Counted from the stretch's first letter, positions 1-8,448 are shown. The stretch is 64,000 nucleotides of DNA from Micromonospora sp. CP22 (GCF_009712475.1 NZ_VCJO01000007.1:1-64000), one strand, 5' to 3'. The notes: generated by a model not told the origin, from the sequence alone. Numbers and translations: made by a program.

Positions 1-113
1 CGCGAAACCCAACCCCAAACCGAGAAGATCAACTGCCCAGATCACGGCCTTGATCAACAGCTAGCGAAAGACCGAGGTTAGCGGCTGCGGCCTTCTGCTG
101 GCACGCTGAGGCT

Positions 114-932
114 ATGGACAGGCGGCCCCTCGGGGACTACGAGCAGCTACTTGGATCGATCCCTCGCCCCTGGATCTCTGGGACCGTCGTGCACGGCTCG
201 GGCGTGCTCGACGATCTGGTGGCGGGGTTGGCGCGACACGGCAGCACAGACTGGTCTGCCGAGTATTGGCGGCGTTTGGAGCCCGGGGCGGCCGCGATTG
301 GATGTGTGCCGTGGCTGACGGACCATGCTGTGGCCGAGGCTCTCGCATCGTTCGATCAATGCTGCGTTGTTGTGGACAAGCAACAGCCGGAGTATGCCGC
401 GGTGCGGCGGTTGGCGACCGAGGGCAAGCCGTTGTCGAGCGCCTACCTCGACGGCTTCGAGGAGGTGGCGCTGCCCGACGAGAGAGGCAATCCACCCATT
501 ATCCACCCTTATAGCGGCCGGCTTCAACCCGTCGAACTGGGGCCGGTGCGCGTAGCCGGGTGGCAGCGAGCAATCGATGGGACGACAAGGCCGATGCTCC
601 ACGCCAAGATGTTGGTCTTGGGGGTGACAACCTACTACGAGGACGACGAGATGTTCGCGGGCGACGTGCTGAAGTTTCATCCAAAGTCGACTTGGATGGG
701 GTCAGCAAACTGGACCCAGGCAGCGCGCCGCCACATCGAGTTCGGTATGTGGTCGGACGACGTCGGCCTCGTGCGGCACAACTACGAGTACTTGCTGTCG
801 CTGCTGACATTCAGCGAACCGCGAGGAGCTGCGACCATCGGACCCGAACCCGAGCTCGTGTCGGCCGTGTGGGACGACGACGCCTTTCGTGAGTACTTCG
901 CAGAGCACCGCGATCAGTACGACGACGAGTAG
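114..932 (+). CDS. Phospholipase D-fold protein (putative nuclease/phosphodiesterase-like)
   Basis: This 272-aa protein has one recognisable PLD-type half-site. H163-A-K165 (HAKMLVLG) is followed about 30 residues later by MGSANWTQAARRHIEFGMW, which matches the HxK ... GSxN arrangement of the phospholipase D superfamily. I see no second HxK motif, so an active enzyme would probably need to dimerise, as single-motif PLD nucleases do. There is no signal peptide or membrane segment, so it is probably cytoplasmic. It converges on the unknown gene at 1034-2830 and lies next to a region of mobile-element remnants. The start is the only good ATG, and no strong Shine-Dalgarno precedes it. The fold is well supported, but the substrate (DNA, RNA or lipid) is unknown. 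Confidence 0.7.
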   Translation: MDRRPLGDYEQLLGSIPRPWISGTVVHGSGVLDDLVAGLARHGSTDWSAEYWRRLEPGAAAIGCVPWLTDHAVAEALASFDQCCVVVDKQQPEYAAVRRLATEGKPLSSAYLDGFEEVALPDERGNPPIIHPYSGRLQPVELGPVRVAGWQRAIDGTTRPMLHAKMLVLGVTTYYEDDEMFAGDVLKFHPKSTWMGSANWTQAARRHIEFGMWSDDVGLVRHNYEYLLSLLTFSEPRGAATIGPEPELVSAVWDDDAFREYFAEHRDQYDDE

Positions 933-1033
933 CAGGACCCGTTAAGCCCACGTCGGCCCGCGGCGGCGAGCTCACGGTCTGGCCGGCTCGGCTGTCTAGG
1001 TCCTGACGCAGATGCTGTGGTGGATGATGGTCG

Positions 1034-2830
1034 TCACCGCAGGGGTGTCTGGCGCTTTTCCCAGGCTCTATTCAAGAGAGCCTCGATGGCCTGGTCGGCC
1101 TGTGCGTCGTCAATGCGAACGACGCGGCGGTACGCATCGCCTAGGTGACTGCCGAAGGTGTCGGCCCAGGCCGCGCATTCCACGGACAGAATGAAGATCA
1201 TCGCGGTCAGGGCGTGGGTGCGGCCGGTGTACTGCGCTTGCTCGACGTCTTCGGTGTTCTGAATTGCGACGAGCGCGTTGCGGGCGACGTTCCAGTTGGT
1301 CTTTGTCGACCCGTGCGCGAACTCGCCAAGTGCGCGGTTCAACAGATTCAACCGCCGCCAGCCGGCTCCCTCGATCCAATCGCGCGGCGTGCAGTTCGGG
1401 TTGGCTTCTGTCTTGCGAGCTCGTTCCGGTCGTAGCCGCCAGGTCCGCGCGCGAGCCACCTGTTCGATGACGGAACGCAGGCAACCCATGCCGCGGTTGT
1501 CGTCTTCTAGCCACAGCCACTGTGCGGATCGCAGACCCGAGGCACAGACCGCCAAGGCATCGGCGGGAGAGCGCTTGTCGGGGTCCTGGCGGAGCCATCT
1601 AGCCACGACCGCCGCCATTTCGCCAGCAAGCACGGCTCGGGTAAAGGCGTTTTCCACGCCTTGTTCCTCGAACCGGTCACCGAGCAGTTTCCGCTCCCAC
1701 TGATAAGCGTGCTGGGCGGCGAGGAGCGCACGGAACCGGTGGGCACCGAAGCTAAAGGCAGGCCACAGCTCTGAAGGCTCAGCTGGTTCCCGGCCCGCCT
1801 GCATCGCCGATATCACCCGCCGGTGCGCGGTGGCCATCGCGCCGAGCGGGCCCTCGACACCCGGCTGTCGAATGAACATCGGCAGCAGCGGCCACAGGAA
1901 GGTGCGAAGGTCGGGTAGCCAGCTTCGAGCGGGCGCGACGAGCCGTATCCGGTTGATGGTTTCCGCGAGGACCTCATAGCCCTTCTGCTCTGCTGCGGTC
2001 GCCAAGCAGGTGCGGATGTGGCTAAGGCTGACGATCAACGCATTGCCGACGGCTTCCAGCATCTGCACGTGTTCGCTCGACGGCATTTCGGTGACGTCAG
2101 CGACATCGAGCCATACGAGAGGCATCAGCCGGCCACGCCCGTGTAGGAGTTCGCTGAGATCGGCGAACAGCTCACCGACCGGAGTCTCGACGCCATCCGG
2201 CGGCCGGACACCGGGTTCGGCCCAAAGCCTGTTGAGCCAGGCCACGGTCGATTCGCCGGGCTGCTGATCGATGCCGCTGTTGAACTGCAGGTTCGACGAC
2301 CACCGTTCCAACTGGGTACGGGCGACGATGCTCGCGCCGATCGGCTGCAGGCAAAGCATGAGACGCACCGCAGTAATGACACTGTCCAGGCCCCAGGCCA
2401 GATGGTCCGGCCAGGTCGGGCCGGACCAGAAGGGAGGACGTCCCAGGTCCGCTCCCAATTCCTCAGCGGCAAGTCCCATAGGGAACTGGCTTGTCAACAG
2501 CGGCAGACCGATGCTCTGCATCACTTGTCCGGAGTAGACAATCCGCTGCATACGCTGGTTATGCCGAGCGATCAACGCTTCGGCAATGCCGTCATGCCCA
2601 CGGTCGCGAAGGGCGGCCTCGAACCCTGCCACGGTCAGTGGAACGCGTTCCCCGCGTCGATCCGCACGCTGGCCAATCTTCGCCTGGGCACGCTGAGCCG
2701 CGCGACGAACCGTCCGCGCGCGGACCCGCCGCCGCCCTCCGCTCTGGCCTGCCACGCCGATTAATCCGCCGTTCCGAGTTCGCTCCGTTACTGATTCCTG
2801 TGCAACCATAGGTAAGGTTCGGCGAGGCAT
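1034..2830 (-). CDS. Hypothetical protein, 598 aa
   Basis: This is a long open frame with convincing protein character: mixed alpha-helical composition, many Trp residues, and an Arg-rich N-terminus at about residues 30-60. I do not recognise a domain. No signal peptide, membrane segment, Walker motif or obvious nuclease motif is visible. The ATG at 2830 has no clear ribosome binding site. A second in-frame ATG at 2809 (MVAQESV) could be the true start, which would shorten the protein by seven residues. It converges with the PLD-fold gene at 114-932. Both lie just outside the direct repeat that begins near 3488, so they may be cargo of another integration at the same tRNA locus. Confidence 0.55.
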   Translation of the reverse strand: MPRRTLPMVAQESVTERTRNGGLIGVAGQSGGRRRVRARTVRRAAQRAQAKIGQRADRRGERVPLTVAGFEAALRDRGHDGIAEALIARHNQRMQRIVYSGQVMQSIGLPLLTSQFPMGLAAEELGADLGRPPFWSGPTWPDHLAWGLDSVITAVRLMLCLQPIGASIVARTQLERWSSNLQFNSGIDQQPGESTVAWLNRLWAEPGVRPPDGVETPVGELFADLSELLHGRGRLMPLVWLDVADVTEMPSSEHVQMLEAVGNALIVSLSHIRTCLATAAEQKGYEVLAETINRIRLVAPARSWLPDLRTFLWPLLPMFIRQPGVEGPLGAMATAHRRVISAMQAGREPAEPSELWPAFSFGAHRFRALLAAQHAYQWERKLLGDRFEEQGVENAFTRAVLAGEMAAVVARWLRQDPDKRSPADALAVCASGLRSAQWLWLEDDNRGMGCLRSVIEQVARARTWRLRPERARKTEANPNCTPRDWIEGAGWRRLNLLNRALGEFAHGSTKTNWNVARNALVAIQNTEDVEQAQYTGRTHALTAMIFILSVECAAWADTFGSHLGDAYRRVVRIDDAQADQAIEALLNRAWEKRQTPLR

Positions 2831-3487
2831 TCAAGGCAATATCGCTGGTTGGGGCGCTTGAGGCAAACGGCGATTGGGTCTGTCGGCCGAGCGGTGGTGA
2901 CGGGCGACGCCTCCGCTGCGTTGCACCAGGTCATCGAGTCGAAGCCGCCGAGGGACCCGCGATCTGACGACAGAGTCGGGAGATGGACGAGCAGATGGTC
3001 CGGTTGATCATTCAGAACGCTGCGAAGGCGAACATCGCGAGCATCAGGCTGGCAGTTACTGCATCTGGATCGGCATGGATGCGCGCGGAGACTGCGATAC
3101 CGATACCCGAAGCCAGCTCACGGATGCGGTCGGGCGGATCAGTAGTCACCTAAAGTTGGCCGCTCCCGTCCGGATGCAGCGACCGGCGGACGCTGTCAGC
3201 CACTCTCCGCAATCATGCCGGCGCACCATCATCGGCATGAGCGTGCGCCGGTGATGGCCTTTCGCTGGCTCACAGCCACCCGCGCTGCCACTCCGGCCAC
3301 CGCCGGTTCATCGCGTAGCCGGCGCCGGCCCGGTCCAAACCCGCTGGGCACCCCGCCGACGAGCCGGGCGCCTGCGGTTCGTGCCGCCAAACCCCAGCCG
3401 TCGCGGTCTCCATCCGCCCCATGGTCAACGTCCTCTCCACAGGCGGGTCAAGGACCCCCTCTGCGCGGAGCCTGGGGCAAGACAGCC
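2831..3487. other. Gene-poor stretch, no supported gene
   Basis: No open frame here has protein-like composition. The available frames are rich in Pro, Arg, Ser and Thr, typical of shadow frames in GC-rich noncoding DNA. The right part merges into the repeat that starts near 3488. Confidence 0.5.
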
Positions 3488-3936
3488 GTGCGGAAATCAG
3501 ATACGCCGACCCCGCCACCGTCACCGCCAGCCACCACCCCCAACCCACCGCACCGCCCCGTCCCCGCCGGGATGCCAACCCAGGTCAATCGACCACCGAC
3601 CACACCCCCAGCAACCTCCACCACAAAGATCCACATCACCGGCCACAGTAGACGAATACCAACGGCCAGCCGACGCGCACCGAACCCATGATCCAGACCA
3701 GGCGGCACACAATGCATTGGTCAACACGCACCGCCACGAACCCCACCCAGACGGCACTCGAACTTGGAGCACCAACGGAGCACCAACCTCCCACATTATG
3801 GAAGATCACGGCACATTCTGGGAAACAGTCAGGGCTGTGACCAGCGTTTTCGCTGGCCATGGCCTTGATCGTCTTGCGCGCCCGAAAGGACTCGAACCCC
3901 TAACCTTCTGATCCGTAGACGACAAGTCAGATGGCC
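3488..3936. repeat. Left copy of a diverged ~440-bp direct repeat ending in tRNA-Arg 3' half
   Basis: This stretch is collinear with 13119-13560. Shared landmarks occur in the same order: GAAATCAGAT, AAGATCCACATCAC, CATGATCCAGAC, CACTCGAACTT, AGCACCAACGGAGCACC, GATCGCGGCACAT-like sequence, a hairpin, GGCCTTGATCGTCTTGCG, and the antisense 3' half of a tRNA-Arg. The copies differ by many substitutions and small indels, so the duplication is not recent. On the minus strand both copies contain remnants of a small membrane-protein frame (WPVMWI..VV). Interpreted as one boundary (att-like) of the island between the repeats. Confidence 0.7.
3880..3934 (-). pseudogene. tRNA-Arg(ACG) 3' half, interrupted (att-like site)
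   Basis: Read on the minus strand this gives the anticodon arm, variable region, T arm (GGTTCGAGTCC-type) and acceptor 3' side of a tRNA-Arg with an ACG anticodon. Compared with the copy at 13511-13556, about 8 extra bases (ACGACAAG on the plus strand) sit in the anticodon arm. The 5' half (D arm) is absent, so this cannot be a working tRNA. tRNA 3' halves are the classic core of tyrosine-integrase attachment sites. Confidence 0.7.
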
Positions 3937-4087
3937 CAGCTCGGAGCCTTGATCAGATCACAGCCACGCGCCCGATTCCGGCCTTTTTAGGCTGATTCAC
4001 ATAACTGTCAAGAACATTCTCACCCTTGTCTCATAGAGCGAGACCGAATGCTGCTGCCGCCACAAAATGCAAGCGCGCGGATCGCGG

Positions 4088-4333
4088 CTACTTCTGCTCC
4101 CTACGGAGCGCATTCCGCCAGCGGCCAGAAGGCATGCGGGAGGCGGTGAGCGCGCCGGTGACGGCAGTGGTGGAGGCATCGAGGCTGTCGGCCATCGGGT
4201 TGAGCAGGACCGGGTAGGCGTAGTAGAGGGTGCCGTAGCCGACGGTGGAGGTGATGGCGAGGGCGGCGACGATGCGCCACCCGTGGCGCCCGCCGACCGT
4301 GGCGTCGGCGGGCGCCGTCGTGGTGGTGGTCAT
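4088..4333 (-). pseudogene. Truncated MFS transporter, N-terminal fragment
   Basis: The first ~58 residues (GWRIVAALAITSTVGYGTLYY and following) match the first membrane helix region of major facilitator superfamily permeases that sit in actinobacterial ars operons. After residue ~60 the homologous frame jumps to GRW-like residues and ends at 80 aa, where about 400 aa are expected. Its ATG overlaps the stop of the upstream flavoprotein by one base (TGATG), so it was the last gene of the arsR-arsN-flavoprotein operon. Truncation beside the left tRNA fragment suggests an end deletion of the island. Confidence 0.65.
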
Positions 4334-5748
4334 CAGCTGGCGCAGCAGCCACCGGTCTGGCCGCTGATCCGGGTGTCGAGGCTGACCAGGTTGAGCGGTG
4401 CGGAGAGCAGGCCGCCCGAGATGCCGGTCGCCAACCCCTTACCGGCGGGCTGGGCTGTGGGGGCGGTTCCGCAGCAGCTGTCGGTGGCGGTGGAGTCGGC
4501 GGGGTTGCTGTTGCAGACGCCGGTTTCGGGCAGGTCGAGCTGGACGTCGCGGGCTGCCTGCCAGTCGCCGGCGAGGGCGGCGACGACGGATCGGACCTGT
4601 TCGTAGCCGGTGGCCATGAGGAAGGTGGGCGCGCGGCCGTAGCTTTTCATGCCGACGGCGTAGTAGCCGGTCTCGGGGTGGGTGAGTTCGTTGACGCCGT
4701 GCGGTGGGACGGTGCCGCAGGAGTGCTCGTTGGGGTCGATCAGCGGGGCGAGTGCGCGGGTGGCGCCCATGACCGGGTCCAGGTCGAGCCGCAGTTCGGC
4801 GGCGATGGTGTGGTCGGGGCGGAAGCCGGTGGCGGCGACGATGCGGTCCACGGTGATGGACTCGTCGTTGCCGCCGGCGTGGCGGACGACCACGGCGACG
4901 CGGCCGTCGGTCGGGGTGAGTGCGTGCACGGAGAAGCCGGTGAGCAGCCGGATCCGGCCGGCTTCCACGTGTTCGCGTAGCCGGGAGCCGAGGGCGCCGC
5001 GGGCGGGCAGCGCGTCGGCGTCGCCGCCGCCGTAGGTGCGGGCCGGGCTCGCCGAGCGGATTGCCCACGTCACCTGGGTGCCCGGTTCCGCGGCGGCAAG
5101 CTCGGCTAGGGAGAGCAGGGTGTTGGCGGCGGAGTGGCCGGCGCCGACGACGAGGGTGTGTCGGCCGGCGAAGCGGTCTCGGTCCGTGCCGAGCACGTCG
5201 GGCAGGGCGTGCTCGAGGAACGCTGCCGCGTTCTTTTCGCCGTGGGCGGGCAGGCCGGAGGCGCCGAGGAGGTTGGGGGTGCTCCAGGTGCCGGATGCGT
5301 CGATGACGGCTCGGGCGAGCAGCTCGTCGCCGTCGGCGAGGCGGATGAGGAACGGGGTCTGCTCGCGGCCGGCGGTGCGCAGCCGGTCCAGGCCGAGGCG
5401 GCTGATCGCCTCCACCCGCGCGCCGTAGCGCAGATGCGGCTTGAGCTGCGGCAGCTCCGCGAGGGGCTGCAGGTAGTCCGCGACGAGGTCCGCGCCGGTG
5501 GGCAGGGCGTCCTCGGCCGGGGCGACCCAGCTGGCGTCGTCGAGCAGCCGACGCGCGGCGGGGTCGATGTTGTACCGCCACGGGGAGAACACCCGCACGT
5601 GCCCCCACTGCCGCACCGCCGCGCCGGCGGTGTCACCGGCCTCCAGAACAAGGAAGGGCAGGCCACGCTCGTGCAGGTGGGCGGCAGCGGCCAGACCGAC
5701 CGGTCCCGCGCCGATCACCACGATGGGCAGCTCGTCCAGGACAATCAT
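4333..5748 (-). CDS. FAD/NAD(P)-dependent oxidoreductase of the ars operon
   Basis: The 471-aa flavoprotein has an N-terminal dinucleotide-binding motif, VVIGAGPVGLAAAAHL (residues ~9-24). A second one, LVVGAGHSAANTLL, lies near the middle, and there is an ATGFRPD motif, as in FAD-dependent monooxygenases and thioredoxin-reductase-like enzymes. The C-terminus carries Cys pairs (DSCCGTAP and the terminal GGCCAS) that could bind arsenic or another thiophilic metal; that is inference. The start chosen is ATG 5748 with a strong AGGAG upstream; longer readings add Pro/Arg-rich sequence without homology. It follows arsR and the broken arsN and is one-base coupled to the truncated MFS gene. It probably oxidises or reduces an arsenical in the cytoplasm. 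It is clearly different from the second flavoprotein at 7261-8397. Confidence 0.8.
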   Translation of the reverse strand: MIVLDELPIVVIGAGPVGLAAAAHLHERGLPFLVLEAGDTAGAAVRQWGHVRVFSPWRYNIDPAARRLLDDASWVAPAEDALPTGADLVADYLQPLAELPQLKPHLRYGARVEAISRLGLDRLRTAGREQTPFLIRLADGDELLARAVIDASGTWSTPNLLGASGLPAHGEKNAAAFLEHALPDVLGTDRDRFAGRHTLVVGAGHSAANTLLSLAELAAAEPGTQVTWAIRSASPARTYGGGDADALPARGALGSRLREHVEAGRIRLLTGFSVHALTPTDGRVAVVVRHAGGNDESITVDRIVAATGFRPDHTIAAELRLDLDPVMGATRALAPLIDPNEHSCGTVPPHGVNELTHPETGYYAVGMKSYGRAPTFLMATGYEQVRSVVAALAGDWQAARDVQLDLPETGVCNSNPADSTATDSCCGTAPTAQPAGKGLATGISGGLLSAPLNLVSLDTRISGQTGGCCAS

Positions 5749-5822
5749 CGGAAACTCCTCTGTGTTGAAAACTGTCGAATCAGAAAGGTGCGGTGGTGCA
5801 GGGTTGGTCAGAGCCCGAGGGC

Positions 5823-6328
5823 TCAGATAAGAGGGCTGCGGCGCTCGAGTAGGACGACGTCGCGCCACCGGCCGTGGTGCCGGCCGACCCGCTCGCGGAC
5901 GCCGATGATGCGGAACCCGGCCCGCTGGTGCAGCGTGAGGCTGGCGGTGTTGTCGGGGAAGACGCCGGACTGGATGGTCCAGATGCCGGCGACCTCGGTG
6001 GAGGCGATCAGCGCGTCCAGCAGCAGCCGGGCCACCCCACGTCCTTGGGCGGCGGGGTCGACGTAGACGGAGTGCTCGACCACCCCGGCGTAGACCGGCC
6101 GGCTCGACGTCGGCGCGACGTCGGCGCGACCGCCACCCACCCGGGGACGATGCCGTCCGCGTCGACGGCCACGAGGCGGTGGTCAGGCAGCTTGGCCGCG
6201 TCGAATGCTGTCCAGGTCGGGGCGGTAGTCTCGAAGCTGGCGTTGCCGGCGTCGAGGCCAGCCTGGTAGATGGCGAGGACACGATCGGCGTCGTCCGGGG
6301 TCATCGGACGAACGGTGATGTCGGCCAT
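5823..6328 (-). pseudogene. arsN: arsN-like GNAT acetyltransferase, frameshifted by an 11-bp tandem duplication
   Basis: The N-terminal part (MADITVRPMTPDDADRVLAI to GWVAVAPTS) and the C-terminal part (SSRPVYAGVVEHSVYVDPAAQ onward, including the acetyl-CoA loop QGRGVARLL) lie in different frames. Bases 6105-6115 and 6116-6126 are two copies of CGACGTCGGCG. Removing one copy restores a continuous reading through VAVAPTSSRPVYAG and an intact GNAT of about 164 aa. ArsN-type acetyltransferases encoded in ars operons act on organoarsenical or phosphinothricin-like compounds. The ATG at 6328 overlaps the arsR stop (ATGA). It is probably inactive unless the duplication is a sequencing error or reverts. 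Confidence 0.85.
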
Positions 6329-6660
6329 CAGCAGACTCCGATCGGCTGCGGGGCGGGGCGGCCCATGACCACGTCGGCGGCCGACGGGAAGCAGCCGACG
6401 CAGGCGTCGTTGATGCGGTAGTGACGGGCGGTGCCCACCGGCGCGACGAGCACGAACCGCACCTCGGTCAGGATCTTCAGGTGTTGCGAGACGGTGGACT
6501 GGGCCAGCCCGACGGCGGCGACGATCTCCCCCACGCTCATCGGCCGGGCGTGCCGGGCAAGGTACTCCACGATCTGCACCTGGGTCGGGTCCGCCAGGGC
6601 CCGGAACCACGAGGCGTAGGTCTGCGCGGTGTCCCGGTCGAGGAGTTCGCCCACCACCAC
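6328..6660 (-). CDS. arsR: ArsR-family metalloregulator
   Basis: This 110-aa winged-helix repressor has its recognition helix at about QSTVSQHLKILTEV. Likely As(III)-sensing cysteines are C-V-G-C at residues ~88-91 plus the C-terminal GVC, a C-terminal sensing arrangement rather than the ELCVCDL motif of type-1 ArsR. It starts at GTG 6660, just downstream of a near-perfect 23-bp palindrome (6668-6690). It is the first gene of a minus-strand operon with arsN (broken), the FAD oxidoreductase and the MFS remnant, all joined by one-base or four-base overlaps. Expected to autorepress that operon and release on trivalent arsenic. Confidence 0.85.
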   Translation of the reverse strand: MVVGELLDRDTAQTYASWFRALADPTQVQIVEYLARHARPMSVGEIVAAVGLAQSTVSQHLKILTEVRFVLVAPVGTARHYRINDACVGCFPSAADVVMGRPAPQPIGVC

Positions 6661-6667
6661 TCCCTCT

Positions 6668-6690
6668 ATCGTTTATCGCCGATTAACGAT
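6668..6690. promoter_or_regulatory. ArsR operator palindrome
   Basis: A 23-bp near-perfect dyad has arms beginning ATCGTT and ending AACGAT, with an inner ATCG/CGAT. Only one symmetric pair and the centre mismatch. It lies 8 bases upstream of the arsR GTG start, where it would overlap the promoter or transcription start of the minus-strand operon. Confidence 0.7.
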
Positions 6691-6822
6691 GAAGCTAACA
6701 GGTGCCGCCCTGGCGAGGTGGGTGGTTGCCGAACATGCTGCTTCCCTTCCTCCAGAGGCCTGCCTCGACGTCCGTCTAACCAGAGAGTTGCACGCTGATT
6801 AGAGAGATGTCAACCTAGAGGA

Positions 6823-7206
6823 ATGTCAAAGCAAGGCGCGCCCCTCGCCGTCATCGACCTCAACGCCGACGCGCCGTGCTACCCCCCGCTGGCTCAGCGT
6901 CGGGTCCCGGCCGAGACGGCCGCGGTGCTCGCCCCCGCATTCAAGGCCCTCGGCGACCCGGTACGGCTGCAGCTGATGTCGATGATCGCCTCCGCCGAGG
7001 ACGGCGAGGTGTGCGTGTGCGACCTGACGCCGGCGTTCGACCTGACCGGGCCGACGATCTCCCACCACCTCAAGACGCTGCGCGAAGCGGGCCTGGTCGA
7101 CGCCGAACGGCGCGGTACGTGGGTCTACTACCGGGCCCGCCCGGGCATCCTGCGCCAGCTCGCCGCCCTGCTGTCGGTCGAGCCGGCCCCTTCGTCGCAG
7201 GCGTAA
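6823..7206 (+). CDS. arsR: ArsR-family regulator, type-1 (EVCVCDL) As(III) sensor
   Basis: This 127-aa winged-helix protein carries the motif GEVCVCDLTPAF, equivalent to the ELCVCDL metal-binding motif of the classic E. coli R773 ArsR. Its recognition helix is TGPTISHHLKTLREAG. The start is ATG 6823 with AGAGGA a few bases upstream. It is divergent from the arsR at 6328-6660, with ~160 bp between the starts, and convergent with the flavoprotein at 7261-8397. It has no co-directional partner immediately downstream and could act on its own promoter and on the other ars units of the island. Confidence 0.85.
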   Translation: MSKQGAPLAVIDLNADAPCYPPLAQRRVPAETAAVLAPAFKALGDPVRLQLMSMIASAEDGEVCVCDLTPAFDLTGPTISHHLKTLREAGLVDAERRGTWVYYRARPGILRQLAALLSVEPAPSSQA

Positions 7207-7260
7207 ACCGCCGGGCAGCTCCCGTACCTGGCAGCGCCGAACGCCGATCGCCGAACGCGA

Positions 7261-8397
7261 TCAGCGTTGAGCGCCGTGTCCCGTGCGCGAGACGGCGTCC
7301 GCCCTCCGCTGCCGGCCTCGGCGGGGCCGTCCGGACAGGTGAGCCGCCAGGGCAGTCATGACATGGGTGGCGTCGCGGCCGACGCCGCGCAGGGTGTTCG
7401 AGGCGAAGGATCGCTGAAATTCCAACCCGAGATAGACCAGCCCTGGATGGGTGGTGGAGATCCCGCCCACCTGCCGGGGCGCACCTTGGTCAAGGGCGCC
7501 CAAGGGCGTGAGGTAGGCCAGATCGGGGCGGTAACCGGTGGCGAAGATGACCGCGTCGACCGGCTCGGGCGTGCCATCGGCCCAGATGACGCCATCAGGG
7601 GCGAAGGCGGTGAACATGTCCCGCCGGGAGAGCAGCCCGCAGGCGAGGGCGTCGCGGTAGACGCCGGTGTCGAGCACGGCCGCGTGTCGGACCAGGCGGG
7701 TGAGGATGCGACGGGGCAGGCGGTCCGCGCCGGTGACCCGCAGCCAGTGGTGCAGGTCCCGCCCGCCGAGGCGTTGGGGCAGGAAGCGCACGGGTTCCCG
7801 GGTGGCGAGCGTGACCCGGGCGTGGGCCGCGATCTCGTAGGCGACCTGGACGGCGGAGTTGCCGGCACCCACGACGATGACCCGCTTGCCCGCATACATC
7901 TCCGGCCGGCGGTACTGGGCGACGTGCCGGACATCGCCGGCGTAGTCATCCTGGCCGGGCAGCCTCGGCAGGTAGGGGTTGCCGAAGGATCCGCTGGCGG
8001 CGACGACGCCGGCCGCGGCGATCTCGTCGCCGGTGTCGGTGTGGACGAGGTATCCCCCGTCGCGGCGAGGGTGCACGGCCGTGACGCGGGTGCGGGTGCG
8101 GATGTCGACGTCCACGGTATGGGCGTACCGGCTCAGATAGGTCGTGACCTCGTCACGGCGGGGGTAGCGGTCCGGATCACCGTCAAAGGGCATGCCGGGC
8201 AAGTCGCTGTAGCGGGCGGGCGAGAAGAGGGTCAGGCTGTCGTAGTAGTCGGGCCAGGAGCCAAGGGGCTCGCTGCCGGCCTGCAGGACGACAGGCCGCA
8301 GGCGCGCGGTCAGGGCGGCATGGGCGGCGGCCAGGCCTGACTGGCCGCCGCCGATGATGATCACTGGCTTGGTTCGAGCTGTCACAGGAATGATCAT
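7261..8397 (-). CDS. arsO: ArsO-like flavin-dependent monooxygenase
   Basis: A 378-aa flavoprotein with an FAD-binding motif IIIGGGQSGLAAAHAA near the N-terminus, an NAD(P)-binding motif VIVVGAGNSAVQVAYE in the middle and FATGYRPD toward the end, the layout of small flavin-containing monooxygenases called ArsO in Streptomyces ars clusters. The start ATG 8397 (MIIPVTART) lies inside the left arm of an inverted repeat and has no ribosome binding site, so a leaderless transcript or a start at GTG 8385 is possible. It is divergent from the arsR at 8449 and shares its operator region. The exact substrate is unproven. Confidence 0.75.
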   Translation of the reverse strand: MIIPVTARTKPVIIIGGGQSGLAAAHAALTARLRPVVLQAGSEPLGSWPDYYDSLTLFSPARYSDLPGMPFDGDPDRYPRRDEVTTYLSRYAHTVDVDIRTRTRVTAVHPRRDGGYLVHTDTGDEIAAAGVVAASGSFGNPYLPRLPGQDDYAGDVRHVAQYRRPEMYAGKRVIVVGAGNSAVQVAYEIAAHARVTLATREPVRFLPQRLGGRDLHHWLRVTGADRLPRRILTRLVRHAAVLDTGVYRDALACGLLSRRDMFTAFAPDGVIWADGTPEPVDAVIFATGYRPDLAYLTPLGALDQGAPRQVGGISTTHPGLVYLGLEFQRSFASNTLRGVGRDATHVMTALAAHLSGRPRRGRQRRADAVSRTGHGAQR

Positions 8398-8426
8398 ATC
8401 GTCGTTTTGCTGAATGACAATATGAT
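8393..8426. promoter_or_regulatory. ArsR-type inverted repeat in divergent promoter
   Basis: The inverted repeat ATCATAT ... ATATGAT is separated by 20 bases, with a further GTC/GAC match inside. It sits between the divergent arsO-like gene and arsR. The ArsR encoded at 8449 is the natural candidate to bind it. The left arm overlaps the proposed arsO start codon. Confidence 0.55.
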
Positions 8427-8448
8427 GATGACGGGGGAAGGTAGGGCC

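Noticed and set aside
5749..6282. Upstream extension of the 471-aa flavoprotein to about 650 residues
   Set aside because: The extra residues are an Arg/Pro-rich shadow of the broken arsN gene; AGGAG lies directly before ATG 5748.
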